Positions 7,282 to 16,237 of a stretch of DNA of 64,000 nt are shown here, piece by piece. How positions within the stretch are numbered: the stretch's first letter is position 1; the number at the start of each line of letters is the position of its first letter. Under the pieces are notes generated by a model. The model was not told where the DNA came from, did not search any database, and was given only the letters and a program-made list of their open reading frames with translations. Both the position numbers and the translations under genes were made by a program. Source of the stretch: Deltaproteobacteria bacterium (GTDB lineage: Bacteria; Desulfobacterota; Binatia; UBA9968); assembly GCA_016874755.1 (NCBI GenBank), contig VGTH01000004.1, forward strand, positions 62,001-126,000, written 5' to 3'.

Positions 7282-9095
7282 TAATGCAGCCAATCCAGCA
7301 GGGCGCTTTCGAGGTAGATAATAACCGTGATCACCACGAGCATCTGCAAGATGACCGGCGTGATCTCCTTGATCCACTGCACCGGCGTGTAGCGATCGTC
7401 GATATCGCGCTGAATAAAAGCGAAGGCGACCACCGATTGCGCCGAGCCAATGTGGGTCCAGCAGCCGCCCAAGGCGTAGCCGGCGATCTGGGCCATGGCG
7501 AATAGATGCAAGATCGCGATGTCCAAGTTCTCCAGAGCGCGCGAGGCGAAGTCGGCGACCACGTTGTTGTCGAGGATGGCCGAAAGAAACGTGCAACCCA
7601 AAAACTGCGCAAAGGCCACGTGGGCCGGGCCAAAGGTTTGCACGCCCTGATGAATCAGAGTCTGCAAGTGATCGAAGAAGCCGGCCTTAGTCAAGAGCGT
7701 GATCGAGAGAAACAGCGGGAACAAAAAATAGTACTCGGAAAATTCATGTTTGGCGTCGCGCAGAGCCAAGTTGCGCATGCGCGGCAGGTGAAAAATTCCC
7801 ATCAACGCAACAGCGAATCCCGCGAAAGATGCCAAAAACAACGGCACGCTGTGATCGATGCCATGCCAAATAAGCATGCCGATGAACGGCACTAGGGCGA
7901 AGGCGCCGAACTTTTGCGCCACCTCGCGCCGTCGCGCCGTCGCGGCGATCTCGGCGTCCACCCCTTTCTCCGCGTCCAACGCCGCTTCATGTTCGCCTTC
8001 GTGCTCTAGCAGATAGTGGCGGTCCAAGGTTTCCGCCAGCTCGTCGCTGACGTAATAGCCGAGCAGTTTTTTGCGCAGCGCTTCGGGGACATCGGCGCGA
8101 ATAAGCGCGATGCCGAGGGGTTCGCCTTCGCGCAGCGATTGGCGCACGAGATCGGCCCTATCGCCCAATTCGTTTTCGTGGTCCTCGACCAACTCCAACG
8201 TCGTCGAGACTTTGCCGTGGCGCTGCGCCTGTAAAAAGCGCACGTCTTCGGCATTGGCGTCAATGACGTCCATCTTGTCGAGCTCGATGCGCTCGCCGCT
8301 CAGCCGGCTGCGCAGCTGCCAAGCGATCACCAGATAGCAAGCGATGGCCGCCGGCGCGCAGTAGCGCAGGAAGAATGCGTTATCGATATGCGGATAAAGA
8401 TTGGCCTTCATGATCAAGTTAGGCGGCTCGCCATAGGCCAGCCAGATGCCGCAGACCGTCGTGACCGTCGTGCAGACCATTACCGCGTAGCGCACCACTG
8501 AGATCGGCGCGGCGGCGAGCAGCATGATGATTACTAGCGTGCGGATGGTGAGCCCGATCATCGACACACCGTCGAGAATGCCTGAAGCGAAGGCCACCAC
8601 GGCAGTAACGGACACCACGGTCGGCACCACCGCGCCGCGAAACTTACGCAACAAAAAGAACGTCAACCCCTCAAGCAGCCGCGTCTGGGCGATCACAGCG
8701 ACGAAAAGTGTCAGGCCGAGAATAAACAGCATGGTATCGGCATGAACCAGGTCGTTGAGGCCGTGAAACGATAGCAAATTTTGCCGCGCCCAGACCCACC
8801 AGCCGTTTTTGGCGATGTCGACATGCCACGCGGACGTGCGCAAGCCGCAAAAGGTTGCGACGATGATGAGCAGCATGCCGTAAGTCAAAGCGTTTTTGTG
8901 AATCTGATATCGGAACGATCCGAAGAAGAATAAGCCAAGAATGGTGGCGAAGACTTCAGCGGCCAATAAAGAGGCCGGTAGAGCCGTCGATCGCCCAACC
9001 CACAAAAGAATCGCGGCGATCACGGCACAGGCGAGGACAAACCGGCCGCCGGGCAACATGATGACGGCGCCGCTGTCGCTGTGTTCAGTGCTCAC
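7281..9095 (-). CDS. NhaD/ArsB-like ion transporter (putative Na+/H+ antiporter family)
   Basis: A 604-residue polytopic membrane protein with at least ten hydrophobic helices in two halves. Family-like motifs are ASGILDGVSMIGLTIRTLVI, LAYGEPPNLIMKANLYPHID in the first half and FLSAILDNNVVADFASRALE in the second; paired N/D-P or DNN motifs of this kind line the ion path in NhaD/ArsB-type carriers. Between the halves, about residues 270-400, lies a charged loop rich in Glu, Arg and Lys that is much longer than usual. It is expected in the inner membrane. The ion is not fixed; Na+/H+ exchange or dicarboxylate transport are both possible. Confidence 0.75.
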   Translation of the reverse strand: MSTEHSDSGAVIMLPGGRFVLACAVIAAILLWVGRSTALPASLLAAEVFATILGLFFFGSFRYQIHKNALTYGMLLIIVATFCGLRTSAWHVDIAKNGWWVWARQNLLSFHGLNDLVHADTMLFILGLTLFVAVIAQTRLLEGLTFFLLRKFRGAVVPTVVSVTAVVAFASGILDGVSMIGLTIRTLVIIMLLAAAPISVVRYAVMVCTTVTTVCGIWLAYGEPPNLIMKANLYPHIDNAFFLRYCAPAAIACYLVIAWQLRSRLSGERIELDKMDVIDANAEDVRFLQAQRHGKVSTTLELVEDHENELGDRADLVRQSLREGEPLGIALIRADVPEALRKKLLGYYVSDELAETLDRHYLLEHEGEHEAALDAEKGVDAEIAATARRREVAQKFGAFALVPFIGMLIWHGIDHSVPLFLASFAGFAVALMGIFHLPRMRNLALRDAKHEFSEYYFLFPLFLSITLLTKAGFFDHLQTLIHQGVQTFGPAHVAFAQFLGCTFLSAILDNNVVADFASRALENLDIAILHLFAMAQIAGYALGGCWTHIGSAQSVVAFAFIQRDIDDRYTPVQWIKEITPVILQMLVVITVIIYLESALLDWLH

Positions 9096-9202
9096 GAAAA
9101 AATGATCTCCCTGACTTGCCCGTCACTGTACAGGGAGAAAAGGTTAATTCAACAAGAAATTTGCGAAATCAGGCATAGGCCGATGGGCTGGAACGTATGC
9201 GC

Positions 9203-9298
9203 TCAGCCGCCCTGGCAGGTTGGGCAGTTGATGCAGTTGGTGTCTACGAAAAACTCGCCGGCAACGTTGTTCGGATGGGCCATACGCGCGTTAGCCAT
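9203..9298 (-). CDS. Tiny Cys-motif protein (ferredoxin-like N-terminal segment)
   Basis: A 31-codon gene on the minus strand: ATG 9298 preceded by GGGAGCACGAGC, starting 16 bases after the stop of the SBP at 9315, so probably co-transcribed. Its sequence contains NNVAGEFFVDTNCINCPTCQ, with C-x2-C-x2-C. That resembles the ferredoxin-like head found on some metallo-beta-lactamase-fold proteins, but no further domain follows. It could be a free mini Fe-S or metal-binding peptide, or a truncated remnant. The good ribosome site favours expression. Confidence 0.45.
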   Translation of the reverse strand: MANARMAHPNNVAGEFFVDTNCINCPTCQGG

Positions 9299-9314
9299 GC
9301 TCGTGCTCCCAGGG

Positions 9315-10313
9315 TCAGCGAAACAACCCTTTTTGCTCCAGCCGGCGCACGATGCGATCGTCGATGAGGTCTTCGGCGCGCAGCGCGCGAATTTTTTCGT
9401 TGCTCTGGCCGAGCAGACGAATCGTGTTGCGCACGCCGTTGACGGTCGGATAGATCTTTCGTTCAAACAACGTTTTCACGTTCTCATAGCCGTCGGCGGT
9501 GTCTTCCGGTTTTGCCAAGCGCAGGCCTTTGGCGAGAATGCGCATCACGGCTGCTTTGTTAGTTGGGTCTTGGATGAACGCGATTGCCTCGACGATGCCG
9601 GTTAATAGTTTTTCCATTGCATCGGCGTTCTGATTCAAATAACTGCGCCGGGTAAAAACGGTGACGCCCTGATAGGGCACGCCCAGGTCGGGCAGATCGG
9701 CGAGCACGCGCGCACCCTGGCGCTTGAGGGGCGCGACCAGCGAATAGGCGGAGAGCTGCGTGGCATCGATCGTCCCATTGGTGATCGCCTGGGCGCGCAC
9801 GGCGTCGTTGCCGATGACGCGTATCGTGATGTTGTCGCGTTTGACGTCGAGCTTCCAATGCTCCAGCGCAAGCATGGTGAATACCCAATTGCCGCCGCCG
9901 ATGCTGGTGACGCCGATGGTCTTGCCCTTGAGATCAGCCGGTGAGTTGATATTCGGCGCCGCGATGATCACGCCGCTCAATTTGTTGATCAACCCCGCAA
10001 CGAAAACTAAATCCAACCCGCCGGCCATGGCGCCAAGAATGGCTCCCGACGCCGATCCGGTGTTGACCTGCGAGTCGCCGTGGGCGATGGACGCCAGGGC
10101 AACCGGCGCACTGGGCATGTAGACCAGTTCGACGTCGAGGCCTTGTTTACGAAAGAAGCCTTGGTCGCGTGCCACCAAGAGCGCGCCTTCGCGCTCGCTC
10201 AGGGCAGCGTAGCTGATGACCATCTTATGCGGCGCCGAGGCAGCCGCAGCCGGCGTCAAGCAGGACGGATAGGAGAGCACGACGGCGATTAAGAAAAAGC
10301 GAGTAAAGTTCAT
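9315..10313 (-). CDS. ABC-type substrate-binding protein, NMT1/SsuA-like
   Basis: A 332-residue protein with signal peptide MNFTRFFLIAVVLSYPSCLT and cleavage near AAAAS. It carries GALLVARDQGFFRKQGLDVE near residues 43-62, SPADLKGKTIGVTSIGGGNW (the pocket loop) and a C-terminal DDRIVRRLEQKGLFR. It is the closest visible relative of the truncated gene at 2767. No obvious Shine-Dalgarno precedes the ATG. It is divergent from the amidohydrolase at 10475, with a perfect 17-bp palindrome between them, so common regulation is plausible. Ligand unknown. Confidence 0.85.
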   Translation of the reverse strand: MNFTRFFLIAVVLSYPSCLTPAAAASAPHKMVISYAALSEREGALLVARDQGFFRKQGLDVELVYMPSAPVALASIAHGDSQVNTGSASGAILGAMAGGLDLVFVAGLINKLSGVIIAAPNINSPADLKGKTIGVTSIGGGNWVFTMLALEHWKLDVKRDNITIRVIGNDAVRAQAITNGTIDATQLSAYSLVAPLKRQGARVLADLPDLGVPYQGVTVFTRRSYLNQNADAMEKLLTGIVEAIAFIQDPTNKAAVMRILAKGLRLAKPEDTADGYENVKTLFERKIYPTVNGVRNTIRLLGQSNEKIRALRAEDLIDDRIVRRLEQKGLFR

Positions 10314-10395
10314 TGTAAGCGGTTGACCGGTTTTGTGTCGGGTTCCGCCAGAGAATTGGTCAAATCATACTGAATCTAGCCCCGCGTCATGTCCG

Positions 10396-10412
10396 GGGTC
10401 AACACTTGACCC
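10396..10412. promoter_or_regulatory. Operator-like perfect palindrome GGGTCAA-CAC-TTGACCC
   Basis: A perfect 7+3+7 inverted repeat in the 160-bp divergent region between the SBP (9315, minus) and the amidohydrolase (10475, plus). Its right half overlaps the predicted -35 hexamer of the plus-strand promoter, where a repressor would be expected to bind. No regulator gene is adjacent. Confidence 0.45.
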
Positions 10413-10435
10413 AGCCGCGATATTTCGACTAACGT
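10406..10435 (+). promoter_or_regulatory. Candidate sigma70-type promoter for the amidohydrolase-TctC operon
   Basis: TTGACC at 10406-10411 and TAACGT at 10430-10435 are 18 bases apart, about 40 bases upstream of the ATG at 10475. The -35 box is inside the palindrome. It was found by eye only. Confidence 0.3.
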
Positions 10436-10474
10436 CGCATAAAAATCAACCGCGCGAAATCGAGGAGCAAAACC

Positions 10475-12163
10475 ATGTACGATCTACTACTCAAAGGCGG
10501 GCGGGTTTATGACGGGTCGGGGCTGCCGAGCTTCAATGCGGATGTCGGCATCGCTGATGGAAAGATCGTCGATATCGGCCGCTTGAACGGCGCCGCCAAG
10601 CGCACCCTCAACGTCGACGGCTTGGCGGTGGCGCCAGGCTTCATCGATCCGCACACCCACCTCGATGGCCAATTGTTCTGGGACCCCTACGGCACTTCTT
10701 GCTGCTATCACGGCGTGACTTCCGTGGTCGTCGGCAACTGCGGTTTGAGCCTGGCGCCGGCGAAACCGGAAGATCGCGAAGCGATGATCAAGAGCTTCGT
10801 GCGCGTCGAGGCGATCAGCCGCAATGTGCTCGAACAGGGCTTCGAATGGAAGTGGACCACGACGGAAGAATACATGAAAGCGCTGGGCCAGCGCTTGGGC
10901 ATCAACGCCGCGGTCTTAGTCGGCCACATCGCGGTGCGCCACCACGTCATGGGCGAAGACGCCGTGGAACGCGAAGCGACAGCGGCAGAGATCGAAAAGA
11001 TGCGCGCGCTGGTGCGCCAGGGCATGGCAGCCGGCGCGGTTGGTTTTTCGACCAACCAGAATCCGCGCCATATTCGTGAAGACAAAAAACCGGTGGCAAG
11101 CCGTCTAGCTTCCGACGAGGAGCTGGGTTCGTTGCTCGATGTGCTTGGTGACATGAACAGCGGTGTCGTGCAGCTCAGCGGCGGCGGTGCCGATGCACGC
11201 GGGCGCATCGCCTACGCCGCCAACATGGCGCGGCGCACCGGGCGGCCGGTGCTATGGCAGAGCATCAGCCACAGTTGGACCCGGCCGGACCACTGGCGCG
11301 GCATGTTGGAAGCGACCGGGAAAGTTTTTCAAGAAGAGGGCTTGCCGATTTACGCCATGACGCAAGCCAAGCCGTTTGAGATGCGTTACACGCTACTCGA
11401 CGCGCAATGCTTCGACGAGTTTCCTACCTGGAAAGCGGCGATGTTTAGTCCGGTCGAAGCGCGCAAGCAGATGTTCGCCGATAAAGAATGCCGCAAGAAG
11501 CTGCGCGCCGAGGCCATCGAAGACAAGTCGGCGTCGGTCTTTCCGCGGCGCTGGGATGTGATCTACGTCGACCAGGCGAAACTCGATGAGAACAGAAAGT
11601 ACGAGCACAAGACGATTGAGGAATTGGCCCGCGCGCAAAACAAAGACGGCCTCGACGCCTTTCTCGACTTGGCGCTGGAAGAAAATCTCGAAACCCGCTT
11701 CGTGCACATTACGACCCAGGGCGATCCCAACGCGGTCTGTGAGATTCTCAAACACCCTGCCGTGATGGTGGGCCAATCCGACGCCGGCGCGCACATGGGC
11801 TACGATGCGCGCTTTGGTTACTGCACGACGTTTCTCGGCCGCTGGGTGCGCGATCATAAAATCATGCCGCTGGAACAAGCGGTGGCGAAGTTGACCTTCC
11901 AAGTTGCGTCGCTGTTCGGCCTTGGCGACCGCGGTTTGTTGCGGCCGAAGTTCGCTGGCGATATCGTTGTCTTCGATCCTGTGACGATCAACACCTTGGA
12001 GCCTGAGTACGTGCAAGACCTGCCGGCTAACGAAACCCGCATGATTCAAAACGCCACCGGTATTCATTACACCGTCGTCAACGGCGCGGTGGCGATCGAT
12101 CACGGTAAGCCGACCCAGGCGCACACGGGGAAGGTGTTGAGGCCGACGAGTTGGGCAGCATGA
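10475..12163 (+). CDS. N-acyl-D-amino-acid deacylase-type amidohydrolase (amidohydrolase 3)
   Basis: A 562-residue metal-dependent hydrolase. It starts with the small beta-sandwich segment MYDLLLKGGRVYDGSG and has the metal motif APGFIDPHTHLDGQ (His60, His62), then VVVGNCGLSLAP, RFVHITTQGDPN and QSDAGAHMGYDARF with the catalytic-type Asp, ending in the second sandwich part. This is the D-aminoacylase/dihydroorotase-like layout. These enzymes cleave N-acyl-D-amino acids or related amides in the cytoplasm. GAGGAG precedes the ATG. Its TGA overlaps the start of the TctC gene (ATGA), so the two are translationally coupled. Confidence 0.85.
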   Translation: MYDLLLKGGRVYDGSGLPSFNADVGIADGKIVDIGRLNGAAKRTLNVDGLAVAPGFIDPHTHLDGQLFWDPYGTSCCYHGVTSVVVGNCGLSLAPAKPEDREAMIKSFVRVEAISRNVLEQGFEWKWTTTEEYMKALGQRLGINAAVLVGHIAVRHHVMGEDAVEREATAAEIEKMRALVRQGMAAGAVGFSTNQNPRHIREDKKPVASRLASDEELGSLLDVLGDMNSGVVQLSGGGADARGRIAYAANMARRTGRPVLWQSISHSWTRPDHWRGMLEATGKVFQEEGLPIYAMTQAKPFEMRYTLLDAQCFDEFPTWKAAMFSPVEARKQMFADKECRKKLRAEAIEDKSASVFPRRWDVIYVDQAKLDENRKYEHKTIEELARAQNKDGLDAFLDLALEENLETRFVHITTQGDPNAVCEILKHPAVMVGQSDAGAHMGYDARFGYCTTFLGRWVRDHKIMPLEQAVAKLTFQVASLFGLGDRGLLRPKFAGDIVVFDPVTINTLEPEYVQDLPANETRMIQNATGIHYTVVNGAVAIDHGKPTQAHTGKVLRPTSWAA

Positions 12164-13215
12164 CGGGTAGTCGGATGGGTCAATTTGCCGGGCGGTTTTG
12201 TTTGCTTGCTTCGCTGCTGTTTGTCTTTTGCAGCGATGGGTTCGCGCAGGCCAATTTCTACAACGGCAAAACAATCACCGTCGTGGTCGGCTCGGCGCCG
12301 GGCGGGCTCTATGACCTATGGGGCCGGCTGCTCGCGCGCACCATGGGCAAATATCTGCCGGGCAATCCGACCATGCTGGTGCAGAACATGCCGGGCGGCG
12401 GTTCGATCGTCGCGGCGAATTATCTTTACGGCATCGCCAAACCCGATGGTTTGACCATCGGCATGTTTCAAACCCATCTCTATTTGGAACAAATGGTCGG
12501 ACGCTCCGAAGTCAAGTTCGACGTGCGCCGCTTCAACTGGCTGGGCTCTCAAGAGAAAGGCCAGATGATGCTCTACATCCGCGCCGACTCGCCGTACAAA
12601 TCCATCGACGACATCATCAAAGCAAAAGAACCGCCCAAATGCGGCGGCTCGGGGACCGCGGACCAATCGGCGCTGCTGACGCGGCTGCTTGAAGAAACGG
12701 TCGGTGCCAAGTTCACCCGGGTGTTGGGTTACAAAGGCGGCGGTGAAGTCGATCTGGCGATGGAGCGCGGTGAAGTGGTTTGCCGCGCGACCAGAATCAC
12801 CGTGCATTTCAGCCGCGAGCCGTTTCTCACCTGGGAAAAGAAGGGTTTTGACCGCCACTTGCTGCAAGCCGGCAAGAAGCGCGACGCGCGCCTGCCGGAT
12901 GTGCCGACGATTTACGAGCTCATGGACAAGTACAAAGCCTCAGAAACCAGCCGCCGCGTCACGCAAATCTTCCTCGCTGGCGACGACCTCGGTCGCCCCA
13001 TGGTCGCGCCGCCCGGCGTGCCCACTGAGCGCGTGAAGCTGCTGCGCGACGCCTATGCCAAAGCGCTCAAAGACCCCGACTTACTCACCGAGGTCGAAAA
13101 ATCGCGGCTCGATATGGAACCGTCGACGGGCGAAGAGATTCAAAACGTGATTAAGGAACTGATGAATCAGAAACCGGAAGTGGTCGAGCGGGTGAAGCGG
13201 CTGTTGGAAAACTAG
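12160..13215 (+). CDS. TctC/Bug-family tricarboxylate-type substrate-binding protein
   Basis: About 351 residues. The ATG at 12160 overlaps the amidohydrolase stop; an in-frame ATG at 12175 is an alternative. A signal peptide (FCLLASLLFVFCSDGFA) is followed by the Bug signature FYNGKTITVVVGSAPGGLYD, then YLPGNPTMLVQNMPGGGSIV, YLYGIAKPDGLTIG and a C-terminal helical tail. TctC proteins bind carboxylates for tripartite TctAB carriers; neither TctA nor TctB is present in the window. The overlap suggests that the bound ligand is related to the amidohydrolase substrate or product (inference). Confidence 0.85.
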   Translation: MTGSRMGQFAGRFCLLASLLFVFCSDGFAQANFYNGKTITVVVGSAPGGLYDLWGRLLARTMGKYLPGNPTMLVQNMPGGGSIVAANYLYGIAKPDGLTIGMFQTHLYLEQMVGRSEVKFDVRRFNWLGSQEKGQMMLYIRADSPYKSIDDIIKAKEPPKCGGSGTADQSALLTRLLEETVGAKFTRVLGYKGGGEVDLAMERGEVVCRATRITVHFSREPFLTWEKKGFDRHLLQAGKKRDARLPDVPTIYELMDKYKASETSRRVTQIFLAGDDLGRPMVAPPGVPTERVKLLRDAYAKALKDPDLLTEVEKSRLDMEPSTGEEIQNVIKELMNQKPEVVERVKRLLEN

Positions 13216-13517
13216 CTTGATTCGCTCCTGTCGCACAACGGCAGTCAAATTGCTGACGTGGAAAGAATATCATTTCCTATCCATTTGTACTCCCAACGTT
13301 TTACCGTTTAGAGCGCGTGATCTGCTAACCCAAGCTTTTCGCCAGCAAAGCGAACTTGTGAATGAGAAAATTCGCCTCTGGCCGTCGATATATCGACAAC
13401 GCAACGGCACAACTCTTGCTTTTAGTCAGTGCAGGTTGAATTTCGTCGCCGCTTGCGCGTCTATCGTCTATGCTATGGCTCTCGCCCACCATGCTTCTCT
13501 AATGTTAGAGAGTAATC
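13216..13517. other. AT-richer spacer without a supported gene
   Basis: About 300 bases between the TctC gene and the flippase fragment. Composition is visibly less GC-rich than its surroundings. No convincing ORF, hairpin or RNA gene was seen. It probably was the upstream region of the now-broken polysaccharide gene. Confidence 0.4.
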
Positions 13518-13800
13518 GTGGCATCCCTGATAGCCACCGCGCGCGTTTTCGCTAGGAACCTGCTTGCAAATTGGGTAGGCCTGCTTGCGGATGCTGTCGT
13601 CGCTTTCTTTCTGACGCCTTACATTATCAGCAGTTTGGGTTTGGTCGTATACGGCATCTGGAGCCTAATCAATACGCTCATCGGTTACTTTGGTTTAATC
13701 GACATGGGCATCCTTGGCAGCGTCGGCCGCTACATCAACTACTATCTCGCGCGAAACGACGACCGCCGGGTCGGCAAAGTTGTTTCAACCTCGCTGGTCT
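13518..13800 (+). pseudogene. Wzx/MATE-like polysaccharide flippase, N-terminal fragment
   Basis: From GTG 13518 the frame gives LLANWVGLLADAVVAFFLTP, ISSLGLVVYGIWSLINTLIG and LGSVGRYINYYLARNDDRRV. This is the first two to three helices of an oligosaccharide flippase of about 450 residues. Similarity ends near residue 94 (KVVSTSLVF); the remaining 16 codons run antisense into another broken gene. The fragment cannot form a transporter. Confidence 0.7.
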
Positions 13801-14080
13801 TTCGCGCTCGGCAAAACTCCAATCGACAACTTGTTGAGTTTTGGCGGTGATTTTTTCTTTGGCGCGAAAAGTTCCCACTGAAATCCATTCCTCCACGACC
13901 GAATCTGGGACCGTGAGATCGGGGTTGTACTGCTCGCGATAGAGCGGGTAGAAGCGCTCGGCGACGGGCCGCTCGAGCTTCAAAAGTTTTTCTACTAAAC
14001 CGGCGCTGATCTCGCGCTGGTTCTGCAAAAACAAAATCGCATTGCGCAGGGCGCGCAGCATGCGCACGATTTCGTCGGGC
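13800..14080 (-). pseudogene. NMT1-like substrate-binding protein, C-terminal fragment
   Basis: Within a minus-strand frame (13735-14541), residues about 155 onward read RMLRALRNAILFLQNQREIS, ERFYPLYREQYNPDLTVPDS and EEWISVGTFRAKEK, ending near QQVVDWSFAERER. This is the usual tail of an NMT1-type SBP. It is joined in frame to a dienelactone hydrolase fragment upstream, so the apparent 268-residue protein is a chimera of two broken genes, not a real enzyme. Confidence 0.6.
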
Positions 14081-14571
14081 TCTTTGTCGATCTTGCGCAT
14101 TTCGCCGGGCGGCGGATTCCTATAGAGCTCGCCGAAATGGCCTTGGACCGGACACGATACGTTGGCGGCTAAGCTCGCGGGTGTTGGACGATCGCCCCAT
14201 TGCTGGTAGCAGCCGCCGCCATAGAAATCGATCGCTGCTTTAAACGACGTGGTTGCCGCAGCGGCAAGGAAGGCAATGCGCCCGCCCATGCAGAAGCCGA
14301 CAATGCCCAAGCGCGAAACATCGGCGCTGGCGCAGCTTTGAGAAAATTGATCGGCGCGTTGACATCGTTCAACACCTTGACGTCGCGGCGCGATGCCGAC
14401 ATCGCCGGCTTCGGCACAACGTCGAGCCATGTATTGGGTAGATTCCTTAACGCCGTGCTGATTCTGAATGACGATGATCGCCGGCGCCGGGCCGCTCGTA
14501 TCAAGCTGCGCCAAGGACGTGCCCATCGGACTTTTATCCACCGTGACTTTTTGCTCGCTCCTAAAAAAAGT
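14081..14571 (-). pseudogene. Dienelactone hydrolase family, frameshifted and truncated
   Basis: The pieces are GPAPAIIVIQNQHGVKE, then in another frame DVKVLNDVNAPINFLKAAPA, then back in the first frame SRLGIVGFCMGGRIAFLAAA with the DLH nucleophile Cys (GFCMGGR), DFYGGG and VQGHFGELYRNPPPGEMRKI. Two compensating frame changes are needed, and the C-terminal acid/His part is missing, replaced by the SBP tail. DLH enzymes open dienelactones in chlorocatechol breakdown; this copy is dead. Confidence 0.7.
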
Positions 14572-14693
14572 CTTGCAACTCCTTAGCTTCTTGGTGTCGA
14601 CCTGTCAACGCGTATTGCTTGCTCACGCAGGCCTGTTAGAAATATACTCCGAAACTCATAGTCAGCCGGCCCACTAAAAGGACCCAAATTCCT

Positions 14694-16235
14694 ATGGCTA
14701 GTTCCGCATCGCCAAGCTCATGGTGCGCGCGGCGCACTCGACGATTGGCACAAATGGTTTTTTCTCTCTGTTTAGCGATTTGTTTTGTCCTGGCTTATGC
14801 CGAACCCGCAACCAGTGCGGCCGCAAAGAAAAAAGCCGGACGAAACGCGAAGGCGGCGGTGGCTTCAGTCAAGGGAGAAGCAGACAACGGGAAAAAAAAC
14901 CGGAAAACAGTAGACGAAGCGAAGAAGACCCCGCCTGCTCAGAAGGCCGCGGAACCGAGTCGCTCATTTAATATCCAGTTCCAAGAATTCAAATTGAAAA
15001 ATGGCCTGCGCGTGATTCTTGCTGAAGACCACCACGCGCCGACCTATTCTATTTGTATGACCTACAATGTCGGTTCGCGCGATGAGCGGCCGGGCCGCAC
15101 CGGCTTTGCCCATCTCTTCGAGCATATGTTGTTCCAGGGCTCGGAAAACGTCGGCAAAGGCGAGCACTTTATTCTCGTGCAAAATAACGGCGGCAGCGCC
15201 AACGGCACGACCAGCGCCGATCGCACCAACTATTTTCAAACCCTGCCGGCGAATCAACTGGAGCTGGGGATTTTTCTCGAAGCCGACCGCATGCGCGCCC
15301 CGGCGATCACCCAAGCGAATTTCGACAATCAACGGTTGACGGTGCAGGAGGAGCGGCGCCAAAGCTATGACAATCGCCCCTACGGCAAAACCTATGAAGC
15401 GGTGATCGACACTGCCTTCGATGCTTTTGGCTACAAACATTCGACCATCGGTTCGATGGAGGATTTGAACGCCGCGACGGTCGACGATGCCAAGGAGTTT
15501 TTTCGCACCTACTACGCGCCCAACAACGCGGTGCTGACGCTGGTCGGCAGTTTCGAAACCGAAGAGGCGCTCAGCTTGATCAAGAAGTATTTCGAAAAAA
15601 TTCCTGGGCACGCGCCGCCGCCGGCGCCCGAGGTGTCCGAGCCGGTCCAGCAAGCCGAGCGGCGTAGAACCATCGAAGACAATTTCGCCCAAGCAGCGCG
15701 CCTCGATATTGTTTTCAAAACCCCGCAGGGGAACACTCCCGACTGGCATGCCCTCAGCGTGTTAGGCGAAGTGCTGTCGAGCGGCGCGTCGTCGCGTCTC
15801 TATCAAAAGTTTGTCAAAGAGAAGGAGCTTGCGGTCGATGTCTCGGCCGGTCCCGAAGAGCGGCGCGGACCGACGCTGTTTTGGTTTTCTGTCACGGCGC
15901 GCCCGGGAGTTGATCTAGGGATGCTCGAACAACTCATCTACGAAGAAATTGCGCGCGTGCAGACCGAGCCGGTGGCCGACTGGGAGCTTGCTAAAGTTCG
16001 CATGCAGCTGCGCCGCCAACGCGCCCAGCAACGCTACAGCACGCGCGCCAGAGCGAACTCGCTGGGCCATTACGCGGTTTTTTACAACGAACCACAGTTG
16101 ATCAATACCGAATACGAGAAATACAACGCGGTCACCAAGGTCGATATGCAACGTGTGGCGCGGACCTATTTTCAAGAGTCGAATCGGACTGTGGTGACGA
16201 CATTGCCGAAGAGCGCTAAAGCGGGGGAGCGGTGA
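14694..16235 (+). CDS. M16 family zinc peptidase (active subunit)
   Basis: A 513-residue pitrilysin-like protease. The N-terminus has Arg-rich residues then a hydrophobic segment (MVFSLCLAICFVLAYAEPAT), so it is exported or anchored, followed by a Lys/Ala-rich linker to about residue 90. The inverted zinc motif HLFEH is at 140-144, with the distal Glu at 219/220 (VQEERRQSYDNRPYGKTYE). A second M16 repeat with the YAPNNAVLTLVGSF region follows. The partner gene overlaps its stop and lacks the zinc motif, which is the usual alpha/beta arrangement of bacterial M16 pairs. Likely a periplasmic peptide-degrading heterodimer. Confidence 0.88.
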   Translation: MASSASPSSWCARRTRRLAQMVFSLCLAICFVLAYAEPATSAAAKKKAGRNAKAAVASVKGEADNGKKNRKTVDEAKKTPPAQKAAEPSRSFNIQFQEFKLKNGLRVILAEDHHAPTYSICMTYNVGSRDERPGRTGFAHLFEHMLFQGSENVGKGEHFILVQNNGGSANGTTSADRTNYFQTLPANQLELGIFLEADRMRAPAITQANFDNQRLTVQEERRQSYDNRPYGKTYEAVIDTAFDAFGYKHSTIGSMEDLNAATVDDAKEFFRTYYAPNNAVLTLVGSFETEEALSLIKKYFEKIPGHAPPPAPEVSEPVQQAERRRTIEDNFAQAARLDIVFKTPQGNTPDWHALSVLGEVLSSGASSRLYQKFVKEKELAVDVSAGPEERRGPTLFWFSVTARPGVDLGMLEQLIYEEIARVQTEPVADWELAKVRMQLRRQRAQQRYSTRARANSLGHYAVFYNEPQLINTEYEKYNAVTKVDMQRVARTYFQESNRTVVTTLPKSAKAGER

Positions 16236-16237
16236 GG

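Noticed and set aside
13735-14541. A single 268-residue hydrolase
   Set aside because: Its halves belong to two unrelated families (dienelactone hydrolase and SBP tail) and the first half needs two frame corrections; annotated as two pseudogenes.
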